The notes: generated by a model from the letters alone, not told the origin. Numbered from the stretch's first letter, positions 1 through 16,906 are shown. The stretch: 36,768 bases of DNA from Escherichia albertii NBRC 107761 = DSM 17582 (GCF_000759775.1 NZ_BBMY01000035.1:1-36768); one strand, 5' to 3'. Made by a program: numbers and translations.

Positions 1-31
1 CCCGATAGCGAAAGTTATCGGGCGTTTTCTT
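1..31 (+). terminator. Rho-independent terminator of a gene left of the window
   Basis: A 7-bp stem (CCCGATA / TATCGGG, 8-nt loop) occupies bases 1-22 and is followed by a T-rich run (CGTTTTCTT) on the plus strand. The polarity means it ends a plus-strand transcript entering from the left. By E. coli gene order that would be atoB, but this is inferred because the gene is outside the window. It also sits just past the end of yfaP. Confidence 0.65.
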
Positions 32-61
32 GAACATCGACAGCGAAGGTAACCCCATCAA

Positions 62-838
62 TCACCAGTCAAAACTTTTTACCAGCGTCAGCTCGCCAGC
101 ATTACGCATTGGCACGATAAAGGTTTCCTGTTTCTCATTCACAGATCCCTCATCCGTAATCAGCGTCAATTGGGCCGTAGTCAATTCAGTCTCACTATTA
201 CCGCCATAGTAGTTGATATAAACCTGATAACGCCCAGGGATCGGCGCGGGCATGGCAAAAATCTCTGGTCCATAACCTGTCGTGACATCCATATCCAGTG
301 CACCACTGTTTTTCAGCACGGTGTTACCGTACCAGGCGTGTTCGCCATCGGGCGTGACAACATGGAGATCGAGATCGGTGTTGTCCGTATCCCACGAAAG
401 AACCAACCGTAAACGCGCACGAATCATCCCTGCGCCTGGCGTAGAGTAAAACTGCATTTTTTGTCGGCTTTGCCCATCGGGGCTGATGACCTGCACGCTG
501 TTGCTGCCTTCAGTGAAAATATAAGGGCGTGCAAATGAACCATCAGATTCAATTCTCTGCGGCATACTGACGCCGTTAACCACCAGCCGCCCCTGCTGAA
601 CTTTGCCCGCCGCAGCATAATTTTTTATTTTGCCGCGGATCTGCGCTGAGATATTTTGATCATCTGCCATGTTGACTGACGACGCGGGGTAATTGATCGA
701 TTGTGAGAAATTAGCATCTTCCCCCTCTGCCGGATGCCAGCCAGAGAGCGGCGCATCAATCTCGACATCCTGAACACCTTCGCTGTGGGCAACAGGTGAA
801 AGCGCCACCAGTAACAACGGAAGAAAAATCTTTCGCAT
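62..838 (-). CDS. yfaP: YfaP, secreted DUF2135 protein
   Basis: This 258-residue protein has a cleavable signal peptide (residues 1-19, hydrophobic core then VAHSEG). The middle (about 55-130) looks like a beta-rich Ig-like module. The C-terminal part (about 140-250) matches the DUF2135 pattern, with SWDTDNTDLDLHV, a PDG turn, LDMDVTTGYGPE and PGRYQVYINYYGG. The Asp-rich DTDNTDLDLH and DMDV stretches could bind a cation, but that is inference. It is the last gene of the minus-strand yfa operon and starts 4 nt after the yfaQ stop, so it is probably translationally coupled. The biochemical function is unknown. The envelope location and the operon with an alpha-2-macroglobulin gene suggest a periplasmic accessory role. 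Confidence 0.9.
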   Translation of the reverse strand: MRKIFLPLLLVALSPVAHSEGVQDVEIDAPLSGWHPAEGEDANFSQSINYPASSVNMADDQNISAQIRGKIKNYAAAGKVQQGRLVVNGVSMPQRIESDGSFARPYIFTEGSNSVQVISPDGQSRQKMQFYSTPGAGMIRARLRLVLSWDTDNTDLDLHVVTPDGEHAWYGNTVLKNSGALDMDVTTGYGPEIFAMPAPIPGRYQVYINYYGGNSETELTTAQLTLITDEGSVNEKQETFIVPMRNAGELTLVKSFDW

Positions 839-842
839 AGTA

Positions 843-2492
843 TTAGTCCATTAATAATTGTCGGGTCAGCGTTTCGATATAGTTCTCATCCAGCCCGGTG
901 GGATAACCATCGAACGCCAGATGCAGATACTCATGGGTTAAATCCAGTCGATCCTGAAGCGTAAAGAAGTTACGAATAAATAACCGTTTCTGCTGCCGAT
1001 CGGTGTAAGGAAAAACCGAGACTAAACGGCAAACCGCAAAGACTTCAGGCTCGTTATAGCCCGTCTCACTTTGTAAGATTTGCCGCCACTGCGGCATTTT
1101 TTCCGCCAGCCAGGCTTTCGCTTTTGGCAATAACTGGCAGGTTGAACGTGGCGCTCCCCAACGGGCCAGGTTGTTATTGGGATAGGCAAACGAAAGTATC
1201 TGGTCGTAACGTTCCCCCAGCCCCGCCTGAGCGGTAGCGTGTCGCCAGGAAAGCGTCCCTTCGTTAGCACGGCTACCGTGATAATGTACCTGCTCGCCAG
1301 CATAGATGAGATCCTGCGTCCAGGCGGCCATCGCCCTCGCGCCAACAGAGGCTGGTGATGCAGAAACACGTTGAGTGGCGCTGCTGTCCGGGATGGTCAG
1401 ACAATCGCCTTCGCGATCGGCGTTTTGCTGTAAAAAGGTGCGAATCGCCACGGTCATAGCTTTCGCTGCCTCAGGCGGCGTACTTTTCGCCTCGCGATCC
1501 AGCACTCTGGCAACGTACTCTTCACGATCAAGATGCGACTGCAATTTCAGTTTGCCCTTTTCTGTCAGTAAGGTCGTCTCGCCGTGGCTAACAAAGGTAA
1601 TGTGGTTACCATTGGCAAACATCACGCGATAGCGCCCGTTGAGCACGCCTGATGGTACCGCCTTCGTGCTCTTATCCTGTGTCACTTTTTTCAGTGGATA
1701 GCGAGCAAACAGATCCACCAGAACACATTGCCCACTGGTAACTTGCTGTGGTACAGGCAGAACCTGATTAAGAGCGGTGGCATAACGGGTCAATACCGTT
1801 TTGCTGGTTCCGCTACCGGAAACCCACAGCGGCGTGCCATCAGTTAGCCAACCAGCAAAACCACCCTGACGGATTTCCTGTTTATCATCGGCAAACCAGC
1901 TCCAGGTTTTCACCCGGACCCGACTGCCGAGCATCGACGCCACCCCCATTTTCGAATCGTCCAGCAGCACGTCGAGTAGTATTTCCTGGGCTTTGTTTTG
2001 CGCAGGTAACGTCGCAAGTGAATCGAGCAGTGACTTTACAGTTACCGATGTTTCTGGTTTTAGCGTGGTAAGTGACGTTATCCACGTGGGCGACTGACGC
2101 TGTTGCCAGTATTGCTCCCACACATCGCTACGAATGTGCAACCGTTGCGGCGCAAAATAGAGACCACAGGAGCGCACCAGAGCGGTATCACGTGTAATAC
2201 TTTCTCCCACCTGGCAACAGTAAACTTCTTCGGGAGATTTTCCCTGGCACTGGTACGGCTGTTCCGGTTGATGGGTATCTTCCAGCCATGCGTAAACATA
2301 CAGCTTCCATAAGCTACCCAACGGCGTGGAGAGCGTATCCGGTAGCGTCGAGACGGAAGCTACACCTGATGGCGTCAACTGATAAAGTTGATCATGCTGC
2401 GTACCACGCAGCGCCAGTTGCAGCGGCAGCTCTCCCGCAAGCGTTGGTAAAGAAATCCACGCCAATAGCCAGACAACTTTGCACCAGTTCAT
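843..2492 (-). CDS. yfaQ: YfaQ, secreted DUF2300 protein with SxxK, SpoIID-like and HExxH signatures
   Basis: This 549-residue protein has an N-terminal signal peptide (about 1-19, TLAGELP). Residues 57-69 (PLGSLWKLYVYAW) resemble the nucleophile segment of penicillin-binding transpeptidases (PGSxxKPFVY), with S60 and K63 as an SxxK pair. Residues about 320-420 resemble SpoIID: EYVARVLDREAKSTPPEAAKAM, then VAIRTF, a cysteine followed by ATQRVSAS, and YHGSRANEGTLSW. Near the C-terminus H520-E521-Y-L-H524 is an HExxH motif of the zinc-peptidase type, with acidic residues downstream (E536, E540). It begins immediately after the yfaS stop and ends 4 nt before yfaP. The SxxK, SpoIID and HExxH readings are my pattern matches, not established activities. 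All point to peptidoglycan or protein processing in the periplasm. Confidence 0.88.
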   Translation of the reverse strand: MNWCKVVWLLAWISLPTLAGELPLQLALRGTQHDQLYQLTPSGVASVSTLPDTLSTPLGSLWKLYVYAWLEDTHQPEQPYQCQGKSPEEVYCCQVGESITRDTALVRSCGLYFAPQRLHIRSDVWEQYWQQRQSPTWITSLTTLKPETSVTVKSLLDSLATLPAQNKAQEILLDVLLDDSKMGVASMLGSRVRVKTWSWFADDKQEIRQGGFAGWLTDGTPLWVSGSGTSKTVLTRYATALNQVLPVPQQVTSGQCVLVDLFARYPLKKVTQDKSTKAVPSGVLNGRYRVMFANGNHITFVSHGETTLLTEKGKLKLQSHLDREEYVARVLDREAKSTPPEAAKAMTVAIRTFLQQNADREGDCLTIPDSSATQRVSASPASVGARAMAAWTQDLIYAGEQVHYHGSRANEGTLSWRHATAQAGLGERYDQILSFAYPNNNLARWGAPRSTCQLLPKAKAWLAEKMPQWRQILQSETGYNEPEVFAVCRLVSVFPYTDRQQKRLFIRNFFTLQDRLDLTHEYLHLAFDGYPTGLDENYIETLTRQLLMD

Positions 2493-9348
<6,856 letters not shown>

Positions 9349-9418
9349 TGCCACATTCCTTGTGTAAAGCCAGCCATTTTTTACGGGCGATGCAAAATTT
9401 TCTCGCGCCTTAATACAA

Positions 9419-9450
9419 CAAAAGCCCAGACTTTGCAGCCTGGACTTTTC
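9419..9450 (-). terminator. Second tandem hairpin downstream of gyrA
   Basis: On the minus strand AAGTCCAG pairs with CTGGGCTT around a short loop (about 9424-9448, one G-U pair) and is followed by TTTGTTG. It directly follows the first gyrA hairpin, so the pair looks like a double terminator insulating yfaA from gyrA read-through. Confidence 0.65.
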
Positions 9451-9457
9451 AATTCAA

Positions 9458-9480
9458 AAAAGGGAGATTACTCCCTTTTG
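9458..9480 (-). terminator. gyrA terminator, proximal hairpin
   Basis: A perfect 9-bp inverted repeat (AAAAGGGAG, loop ATTA, CTCCCTTTT) lies 17 nt beyond the gyrA stop. Read on the minus strand it is a strong hairpin with a T-rich 3' arm running into further Ts. It separates gyrA from the yfa operon. Confidence 0.8.
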
Positions 9481-9496
9481 GCATGAAGAAATAAAA

Positions 9497-12124
9497 TTAT
9501 TCTTCTTCTGGTTCGTCGTCAACGTCCACTTCCGGAGCGATTTCATCGTCCCCTTCCGCTGCGCTGCCGTCAATAGCATCCAGATCTTCATCGTCAACTG
9601 GTTCTGCAACACGTTGCAGCCCCACCACGTTCTCCCCTTCTGCAGTACGGATAAGGATCACGCCCTGGGTGTTACGGCCCACGATGCTGATCTCCGACAC
9701 GCGAGTACGGACCAGCGTCCCCGCATCAGTGATCATCATGATCTGGTCGCAGTCATCAACCTGCACCGCGCCAACCACTAAACCGTTACGTTCGGTAACT
9801 TTGATGGAAATGACCCCTTTCGTCGCACGCGACTTAGTTGGATACTCCTCCACCGCGGTACGTTTACCGTAACCGTTCTGCGTTGCAGTAAGGATTGCGC
9901 CATCGCCGCGCGGCACGATCAGAGAGACGACTTTATCGCCTTCGCCTAAACGGATACCGCGAACACCGGTAGTGTTGCAACCCATTGCGCGGACGGAAGA
10001 CTCTTTGAAGCGCACCACTTTACCTTCGGCGGAGAACAGCATCACTTCGTCTTCACCGCTGGTCAGGTCAACGCCGATAAGTTCATCGCCTTCAACCAGT
10101 TTGATCGCCACTTTACCGGCAGTACGCAGGCGGTTGAATTCGGTCAGGACCGTTTTCTTCACGGTACCGTTAGCGGTCGCCATGAAGACTTTCACGCCTT
10201 CTTCAAACTCGGTCACCGGCAGGATCGCAGTGATACGTTCGTCCTGCTCCAGCGGCAGCAGGTTGACTATCGGACGACCACGCGCGCCACGGGTCGCTTC
10301 CGGCAGTTGATAAACTTTCATCGAATAGACGCGACCACGGCTGGAGAAGCACAGGATATGATCGTGGGTGTTCGCCACCAGCAGTCGGTCGATAAAGTCT
10401 TCATCCTTAATACGTGCGGCAGATTTACCTTTACCGCCACGACGCTGCGCTTCGTATTCAGAAAGCGGCTGATATTTCACGTACCCCTGATGAGAGAGCG
10501 TGACAACAACATCTTCCTGAGTGATCAGATCTTCCAGGTTGATATCTGCGCTGTTGGCAGTGATTTCCGTGCGGCGTTTGTCACCGAACTGTTCACGAAC
10601 CAGCTCCAGCTCTTCACGGATCACTTCCATCAAGCGATCGGCGCTGCCAAGAATACGCAACAGTTCCGCAATCTGATCCAACAACTCTTTATATTCATCG
10701 AGCAGTTTTTCATGCTCAAGGCCGGTCAGTTTCTGCAAACGCAGATCCAGAATCGCCTGAGCTTGCTGCTCGGTCAGATAGTACAGCCCGTCACGCACGC
10801 CAAACTCGGGTTCCAGCCATTCTGGACGCGCAGCATCGTCGCCAGCACGTTCCAGCATTGCGGCAACGTTGCCCAGCTGCCACGGATTAGCAACCAGTGC
10901 GGTTTTCGCTTCTGCCGGGGTCGGCGCATGACGGATCAGTTCAATGATCGGGTCGATGTTCGCCAGCGCCACAGCTAATGCTTCAAGGATATGCGCACGG
11001 TCACGGGCTTTACGCAGTTCGAAAATGGTACGACGGGTCACCACTTCGCGGCGGTGACGAACAAACGCAGCGATGATGTCTTTCAGGTTCATGATCTTCG
11101 GCTGACCATGGTGCAATGCCACCATGTTGATACCGAAGGAAACCTGCAACTGGGTCTGGGAGTAGAGGTTGTTGAGCACCACTTCACCGACAGCATCGCG
11201 TTTAACTTCAATCACGATGCGCATCCCGTCTTTGTCAGACTCGTCACGCAACGCGCTGATGCCTTCCACGCGTTTTTCTTTTACCAGTTCCGCAATTTTC
11301 TCGATCAGACGCGCTTTGTTCACCTGATACGGAATTTCGTGGACGATAATAGTTTCACGCCCGGTTTTGGCGTCAACCTCCACTTCGGCACGCGCACGGA
11401 TGTACACCTTACCGCGACCGGTACGGTAAGCTTCTTCGATGCCACGGCGACCATTAATGATCGCTGCCGTCGGGAAGTCCGGCCCCGGGATGTGTTCCAT
11501 CAGCCCTTCAATGCTGATGTCTTCATCATCGATATACGCCAGACAACCGTTGATGACTTCCGTCAGGTTGTGCGGCGGGATGTTGGTTGCCATACCTACG
11601 GCGATACCGGAAGAACCGTTCACCAGCAGGTTAGGAATTTTGGTCGGCATGACGTCAGGAATTTTTTCCGTGCCGTCATAGTTATCAACGAAATCGACCG
11701 TCTCTTTTTCGAGATCGGCCATCAGTTCATGGGCAATTTTCGCCAGACGGATTTCCGTATAACGCATTGCCGCCGCGGAGTCGCCGTCGATAGAACCGAA
11801 GTTACCCTGACCGTCTACCAGCATGTAACGCAGCGAGAATGGCTGCGCCATACGGACGATCGTGTCATAGACCGCCGAGTCACCATGGGGATGGTATTTA
11901 CCGATTACGTCACCAACGACACGGGCAGATTTTTTATAGGCTTTGTTCCAGTCATTGCCTAGTACGTTCATGGCGTAAAGTACGCGACGGTGTACCGGCT
12001 TCAGGCCATCTCGGACATCCGGCAGCGCACGGCCAACAATGACCGACATAGCATAATCCAGATAGGAGCTCTTCAGCTCTTCCTCAATGTTGACCGGTGT
12101 AATTTCTCTCGCAAGGTCGCTCAT
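9497..12124 (-). CDS. gyrA: DNA gyrase subunit A
   Basis: This 875-residue subunit of the ATP-dependent type II topoisomerase introduces negative supercoils as a GyrA2GyrB2 tetramer. The catalytic tyrosine is Y122 in [10 protein letters not shown]. The breakage-reunion domain spans about 1-520. The GyrA box (QRRGGKG, about 560) opens the C-terminal DNA-wrapping beta-pinwheel, which ends in an acidic tail rich in D and E. Length matches E. coli. The quinolone-resistance region carries S83 and D87, the wild-type residues, so no target-site resistance is visible. It is transcribed divergently from ubiG from a promoter with TATAAT at 12169-12174, and ends in two tandem hairpins. Confidence 0.99.
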   Translation of the reverse strand: MSDLAREITPVNIEEELKSSYLDYAMSVIVGRALPDVRDGLKPVHRRVLYAMNVLGNDWNKAYKKSARVVGDVIGKYHPHGDSAVYDTIVRMAQPFSLRYMLVDGQGNFGSIDGDSAAAMRYTEIRLAKIAHELMADLEKETVDFVDNYDGTEKIPDVMPTKIPNLLVNGSSGIAVGMATNIPPHNLTEVINGCLAYIDDEDISIEGLMEHIPGPDFPTAAIINGRRGIEEAYRTGRGKVYIRARAEVEVDAKTGRETIIVHEIPYQVNKARLIEKIAELVKEKRVEGISALRDESDKDGMRIVIEVKRDAVGEVVLNNLYSQTQLQVSFGINMVALHHGQPKIMNLKDIIAAFVRHRREVVTRRTIFELRKARDRAHILEALAVALANIDPIIELIRHAPTPAEAKTALVANPWQLGNVAAMLERAGDDAARPEWLEPEFGVRDGLYYLTEQQAQAILDLRLQKLTGLEHEKLLDEYKELLDQIAELLRILGSADRLMEVIREELELVREQFGDKRRTEITANSADINLEDLITQEDVVVTLSHQGYVKYQPLSEYEAQRRGGKGKSAARIKDEDFIDRLLVANTHDHILCFSSRGRVYSMKVYQLPEATRGARGRPIVNLLPLEQDERITAILPVTEFEEGVKVFMATANGTVKKTVLTEFNRLRTAGKVAIKLVEGDELIGVDLTSGEDEVMLFSAEGKVVRFKESSVRAMGCNTTGVRGIRLGEGDKVVSLIVPRGDGAILTATQNGYGKRTAVEEYPTKSRATKGVISIKVTERNGLVVGAVQVDDCDQIMMITDAGTLVRTRVSEISIVGRNTQGVILIRTAEGENVVGLQRVAEPVDDEDLDAIDGSAAEGDDEIAPEVDVDDEPEEE

Positions 12125-12168
12125 CTAACCGCTATCCCTCTACTGTATCCCGGATTCAAAGGTCGCAA

Positions 12169-12198
12169 ATTATAACACAGCCGCGCAGATTGAGGTAA
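12169..12198 (-). promoter_or_regulatory. gyrA promoter
   Basis: On the minus strand a perfect TATAAT (12169-12174) lies 45 nt upstream of the gyrA ATG. The -35 region is poor: TTACCT at 12193-12198 with an 18-bp gap is the best candidate. A consensus -10 with a weak -35 fits gyrase promoters, which are known to be induced by DNA relaxation. Confidence 0.65.
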
Positions 12199-12270
12199 AC
12201 CTATACGCTTTATTCACATCCAATGCCTGATATACTCGATTGTCTTGCCAATTACGGAGTAGAAGTGCCA

Positions 12271-12993
12271 ATGAATGCCGAAAAATCGCTGATAACCCAT
12301 AACGTAGACCACGAAGAGATCGCGAAATTTGAAGCTGTGGCTTCCCGCTGGTGGGATCTGGAAGGCGAATTTAAGCCACTGCACCGCATTAATCCGCTGC
12401 GTCTGAGCTATATTGCCGAGCGTGCTGGCGGTTTATTTGGCAAAAAGGTGCTCGATGTCGGTTGTGGCGGCGGCATTCTGGCCGAAAGTATGGCGCGAGA
12501 AGGCGCGACAGTGACCGGACTGGATATGGGATTTGAGCCATTGCAGGTGGCAAAACTGCATGCGCTGGAAAGCGGTATCCAGGTCGAGTACGTGCAAGAA
12601 ACCGTTGAAGAGCACGCGGCAAAACATGCCGGGCAGTATGATGTAGTGACCTGCATGGAGATGCTGGAGCATGTTCCCGATCCGCAATCAGTCGTCAGAG
12701 CCTGTGCGCAACTGGTGAAGCCAGGTGGCGATGTCTTTTTCTCGACGCTTAACCGCAACGGCAAGTCGTGGCTGATGGCAGTGGTCGGCGCGGAATATAT
12801 TTTGCGCATGGTGCCGAAAGGCACGCATGATGTGAAGAAGTTTATTAAACCGGCAGAATTGCTGGGCTGGGTGGATCAGACCAGTTTAAAAGAGCGTCAT
12901 ATGACCGGGCTGCATTACAACCCGATCACGAATACTTTTAAGCTCGGCCCCGGCGTTGATGTGAACTATATGCTGCACACGCAGAATAAATAA
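12271..12993 (+). CDS. ubiG: Ubiquinone biosynthesis O-methyltransferase
   Basis: UbiG performs both O-methylation steps of ubiquinone synthesis using S-adenosylmethionine. The 240-residue product starts at 12271 (MNAEKS), the length known for E. coli; an in-frame upstream ATG at 12223 would add 16 residues and lies before the GGAG at 12256. The SAM-binding motif I is [13 protein letters not shown] (about 59-71), followed by VTGLDMG, the [14 protein letters not shown] motif II and [12 protein letters not shown] motif III. It is monocistronic, divergent from gyrA, and followed by a REP element and the convergent yfaL. A TATACT at 12231-12236 may be its -10. Confidence 0.97.
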   Translation: MNAEKSLITHNVDHEEIAKFEAVASRWWDLEGEFKPLHRINPLRLSYIAERAGGLFGKKVLDVGCGGGILAESMAREGATVTGLDMGFEPLQVAKLHALESGIQVEYVQETVEEHAAKHAGQYDVVTCMEMLEHVPDPQSVVRACAQLVKPGGDVFFSTLNRNGKSWLMAVVGAEYILRMVPKGTHDVKKFIKPAELLGWVDQTSLKERHMTGLHYNPITNTFKLGPGVDVNYMLHTQNK

Positions 12994-13001
12994 GATTGTT
13001 A

Positions 13002-13112
13002 GCCGGATACTTCCGGCCACCGTGCCAATGTCTGATGCGACGCTTGCCGCGTCTTATCAGGCCTACAAATGGCTCCCCCATAAGACGGATAACGCGTTTA
13101 CGCCGCATCCGC
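13002..13112. repeat. REP/BIME element between ubiG and yfaL
   Basis: Two REP (palindromic unit) sequences in opposite orientation are visible: one at about 13031-13066 (TCTGATGCGACGC ... GTCTTATCAGGCC) and an inverted one at about 13080-13111 (ATAAGACGG ... CCGCATCCG). A short perfect hairpin (GCCGGA TACT TCCGGC, 13002-13017) precedes them. It lies between the convergent 3' ends of ubiG and yfaL, the usual place for such repeats, where they stabilise 3' ends or bind gyrase. Confidence 0.85.
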
Positions 13113-13135
13113 CAACAGTGCAGGTCAGACAGCGA

Positions 13136-16100
13136 TTACCATTTCACCGTCATCGATAAAAACCCTGCCGTCTGGGAAAAATCGTCGCTTCCTTTCTGCC
13201 ACGCCACGCTACCGCGCAGGGAAACTCGCTGACTGATATTGCCTGTGATTCCCACTTTTATTTCACCCCGTTGCTTCACCGCATCGTCGCTGACAGTGCT
13301 GCCATCTTCTTTAATTTCCGCCGAATGGGGATCGTGATAATAATTCAGATCTAACGTTGGCGTGACATGAAAGGCGGTACGCCACTCACTATGTAATCCA
13401 AGCCGCGTCTGAATATCATCACCCTGTGATTGTGAAACCCAGGCATGATTGGCCGCGGTGAAATCGTTTTGCTTCACTCCCTGATAGATAACCTGCGCCT
13501 GAGGTTCAATCAACACGCCGCTTCCCGGCAACCATTGATACCCTGCTTCCAGCGAGGCGACGATCCCTGATGAATGGTAATGATCTGTGCCGTCGCCGGG
13601 TTCGGAAACATCATTGTTAAACCAGGCGTATTGCAGCCAGCTATCCAGCCACGCGCCCTGTTGCTGGCTACCATGTTGAAACCAGCTTGAGGTTAGCCCT
13701 ACAGAATAACCATGGTTCTGGTTATCGGCACGGGTCGAGGTAATATTTGAGCGACTATCGCCCTGATTATCGCTATAGCCGCCAACCGCCCCCAGCATCC
13801 ACTCACCATCATCGCCCCAACGTTCAGTCAGCAGGTTACCGCTAAGCTGTACCGTAGAGGTGTCTTCGTGCTGGGCCAACTGCCCCGCTGCCGTGTAACG
13901 ATAATGCCCGCCAATAACACGCAGATGTAACGGTTGACCATCACCGCCGGCGTGATCGCGCCGCTCCATGACAAACGCCAGGTTTGCCGCCCGCAAGTTA
14001 TTAAGATAGCCCCCGATTTTCGCGTTCAGCACGGGTTGATAAGCTGGTGTCGGCTCCGGCGTTGGGTCTGGAGTTGGGTCAGGGTCAGGATCTGGCGTGG
14101 GATCGGGAGTCGGATCAGGCGGAGGCGTCGGGGTCACTTTTTGCGAACGCAAATACCAGTCGTTGTTATCTTCTACTAACGTGTAGTCATAGGCTCCCAT
14201 ATTGACGTAACCGTTACCCGCCAGACTAAACTGCGCGTTATTTTGGTATTGCGCGGGATCGGCGACAAAATCAACGACTTTAATGCCCGTGGATGTCGGC
14301 TCGCCAATACCGGTAATGGGGTTAACCTCCACCGTAGTGCTACCGGAAGTATTGCCATTAAGCACCAACATATCGCTCGCAGAATCATCGCCATCTAATT
14401 CACTGTCGAGCAGCAACATACCACCGCCAGTATAATCGCCATTCACAGTCAATGTATCGCCAGCAACGCCATTTTGCAGACTGACTGCACCGGACGTATT
14501 GGTCAGATCACCATTAACCGTCACGTCTGAAAGATAAGTCAGGCTGTCAGTTTCAAGGTTGGTATTAAGCTCACCTGTCAACGTCATGCCGTCGGTGGCA
14601 TTCACCAGCGTACCGCCACCACTAAATAACGCAGCATCCAGCGCCTGGCTCGTATCCTGTTGTGTCAATCGCAACACAGTACCATCGGTTATGTCGATAT
14701 CGCCGCCAGAGGTGGCATCGATTGAGCGTATATCCTGATTTTGCCCGGTTTCAAACACACCGTCTTCCCCTACCCACAGTGAAGATGCATAAGGAATAAT
14801 ATTCTCCGCATCGCCTTTTAGCGTTCCGTCCTCCACATGTACCGCAGACGTCGCGGTGCCGCTGGCAGTCAACTCCAGCGTCCCTCCGCCACTTTTAGTC
14901 AACGTACTCACGCTATCCAGTTGTTGTCCGGTACTATCCGCCATTAATCCGCCCCATTGCGTATCGACGCCATCCTCCACACGGATTTCACCATCAGCGC
15001 GCATTTCAATATTCCTGCCCTGATCTGTTGTAGCCGAGCGAGTATCAACATCAGCCGTCACATCCATTTCACTGTGTTGTTGAGGATCTGTGAAGATCAC
15101 TGAGCGGTTGTAACTTGTATCCCCCAATTGCGAATTATCACTGACTTCAAGCGTACCGGAGGCTATTTGCGTATTACCGAGGTAACCGTTGTTATTCGCC
15201 AGCGTGACGCGCTGATCCCCCGCATTGATGACGACATAAACGCCATTCTGGCTGGCATCACTGCCGCCAATATGTAAATCATCGCCACTGCTGATATCAA
15301 CGACATCATTACTGCCAATCACCGTCCCCCCGCTGCCGCTGATTTGCAGGCCGTCATTGTACGAGCCATCGCCATCCCAGGTGGTGAAATCAGAGAGGTC
15401 CAATACTCCGCCATTCAACACGATCGATTGCGGATCGGACTGCATTGCCAGTAAATCGGCCTGATTTCCCGCCAGCGACAATACGGCGTTATCTTCCACC
15501 ACAATATCGCCGGTTAATGCCATCGACTGCGCCCCTGTCAGGAGGTAGCTGCCATCTTGCGCTACCGTCAACTGTCCTTCACCCTGAATCGTGCCGGAAA
15601 AACCGCCCTGGTTTACGGTAACATTACCGCCTGCGTCGATATTCAAAATGCCATTAGCAAAACCGGTTAATGAGTGCACAAACGTTTGTTGTGTATTGCC
15701 AACATTCAGTTCTGCCTGATACTCAGGATGAACAGTGCTGCCGACCATCAGACCAAAACAATCCTGCGGATCGCTCTGACAGTGCGTGTCGCCGACATTC
15801 ATTAACTCATCGCTGCGCCCCAGCGTCACCTCGCCATTCTGGATACTCATCTCGCCGGTAAACGCATTATTGTCGGCATTGAGGACTAGCTCTCCCGCGC
15901 CCTCTTTCACGATGACTCCCGTTCCGGCAAGAGAATCAATCGCGCCATCGTTGCTGGTATTGCCTATTATCAGCGTTTTATCGGCGGCAATGTTAAATTC
16001 AGCCACACTATGGCCGATATACATAAAGCCCCCCGCCGCTGCCGTCGCCGAATGGCCATATCCCGAGGCGCTGTTATTTTCATCAATCATCACACCATTG

Positions 16101-16906
16101 TTTTGGTCATAATTATCATCAACAGAAATATCAATAAGATACGGGGATGTGGTGCTGCTGGTATAAATTGCTCCGCCATAACCTTCGGCATAGTTATTGG
16201 TAAAGGAGGTATTATTAATTATCGTTTTTCCTGAAAGATGTGTGTTATCCGTATTATTATCCGTAACATCAATGGCACCGCCGTCCCCATCACTATAGCT
16301 GGTTGATGTATATGCCTGATTATTATCAAAAATGACATCGCTTAAATAAACATCATTATTGATAGAATAAATAGCACCACCTTTACCATCATTGGCGATA
16401 TTATTCTCAAATATTGCATTAGTGATATTTAAATCCACATCACCGGCATCGTTTGTTCCCGCAGAATAAATTGCTCCGCCATAGCCCCCTGCAACGTTAC
16501 TGTCGAAAATAACATTCGCAAGATTTATCGTTGAATTTTCTTTGGCAAAGATAGCTCCGCCATTATTATATTCGCCACTAATCGAGTTATTAGCAAACAG
16601 GGTCATCCCCGTTTCATTTTGTGGAGATATCGTAAAGTCAGCACCTTGTTGTAAAAATACTGCGCCACCACTGGCATTATTAGCCATATCCGAAAAAATC
16701 AACCATTGCCCGTCAGCAACATTCCAGGCCTGTGAACCTCCAGAAACGTTCTGTCGGCTTGCCTGGCAACTGGTAGTAACGTTTCTCCCCTGACATGAAG
16801 CCATAATCTGCGACGCTGCGTTAGCACGCGTAAATGCGCAGGCAACGACAGCCGGGAAAATTAATAGATATCCCTTCCTGATAAAAACAATCCGTTTTTT
16901 ATTCAT
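13136..16906 (-). CDS. yfaL: YfaL (EhaC-like) autotransporter adhesin
   Basis: This 1256-residue type Va secreted protein has a signal peptide (about 1-30, ending ANAAS). A long beta-helical passenger follows, with repeated GGAI/GGAV motifs of the Pmp type at about 60-260 (SGGAVF, GGAIFA, YGGAIY, GKGGAIY, GDGGAID). There is then an acidic Gly/Asn/Asp/Thr-rich stretch, and a linker of alternating D/T/E-P repeats at about 922-958 (bases about 14038-14140). The C-terminal beta-barrel translocator (about 960-1256) ends in the aromatic residue of MTVKW. The start at 16906 (MNKKR) is preferred because an upstream in-frame extension to 16975 would bury the signal peptide. The passenger is clearly diverged from K-12 YfaL as I recall it, while the barrel is better conserved. 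A surface adhesin or autoaggregation role is inferred from the family. Confidence 0.93.
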   Translation of the reverse strand: MNKKRIVFIRKGYLLIFPAVVACAFTRANAASQIMASCQGRNVTTSCQASRQNVSGGSQAWNVADGQWLIFSDMANNASGGAVFLQQGADFTISPQNETGMTLFANNSISGEYNNGGAIFAKENSTINLANVIFDSNVAGGYGGAIYSAGTNDAGDVDLNITNAIFENNIANDGKGGAIYSINNDVYLSDVIFDNNQAYTSTSYSDGDGGAIDVTDNNTDNTHLSGKTIINNTSFTNNYAEGYGGAIYTSSTTSPYLIDISVDDNYDQNNGVMIDENNSASGYGHSATAAAGGFMYIGHSVAEFNIAADKTLIIGNTSNDGAIDSLAGTGVIVKEGAGELVLNADNNAFTGEMSIQNGEVTLGRSDELMNVGDTHCQSDPQDCFGLMVGSTVHPEYQAELNVGNTQQTFVHSLTGFANGILNIDAGGNVTVNQGGFSGTIQGEGQLTVAQDGSYLLTGAQSMALTGDIVVEDNAVLSLAGNQADLLAMQSDPQSIVLNGGVLDLSDFTTWDGDGSYNDGLQISGSGGTVIGSNDVVDISSGDDLHIGGSDASQNGVYVVINAGDQRVTLANNNGYLGNTQIASGTLEVSDNSQLGDTSYNRSVIFTDPQQHSEMDVTADVDTRSATTDQGRNIEMRADGEIRVEDGVDTQWGGLMADSTGQQLDSVSTLTKSGGGTLELTASGTATSAVHVEDGTLKGDAENIIPYASSLWVGEDGVFETGQNQDIRSIDATSGGDIDITDGTVLRLTQQDTSQALDAALFSGGGTLVNATDGMTLTGELNTNLETDSLTYLSDVTVNGDLTNTSGAVSLQNGVAGDTLTVNGDYTGGGMLLLDSELDGDDSASDMLVLNGNTSGSTTVEVNPITGIGEPTSTGIKVVDFVADPAQYQNNAQFSLAGNGYVNMGAYDYTLVEDNNDWYLRSQKVTPTPPPDPTPDPTPDPDPDPTPDPTPEPTPAYQPVLNAKIGGYLNNLRAANLAFVMERRDHAGGDGQPLHLRVIGGHYRYTAAGQLAQHEDTSTVQLSGNLLTERWGDDGEWMLGAVGGYSDNQGDSRSNITSTRADNQNHGYSVGLTSSWFQHGSQQQGAWLDSWLQYAWFNNDVSEPGDGTDHYHSSGIVASLEAGYQWLPGSGVLIEPQAQVIYQGVKQNDFTAANHAWVSQSQGDDIQTRLGLHSEWRTAFHVTPTLDLNYYHDPHSAEIKEDGSTVSDDAVKQRGEIKVGITGNISQRVSLRGSVAWQKGSDDFSQTAGFLSMTVKW

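Noticed and set aside
10307-11962. Long plus-strand frames (223 and 323 codons) opposite gyrA
   Set aside because: They are complementary-frame shadows of the well-conserved gyrA, with skewed Phe/His/Arg/Val composition, no family resemblance and no promoter or ribosome binding site seen.
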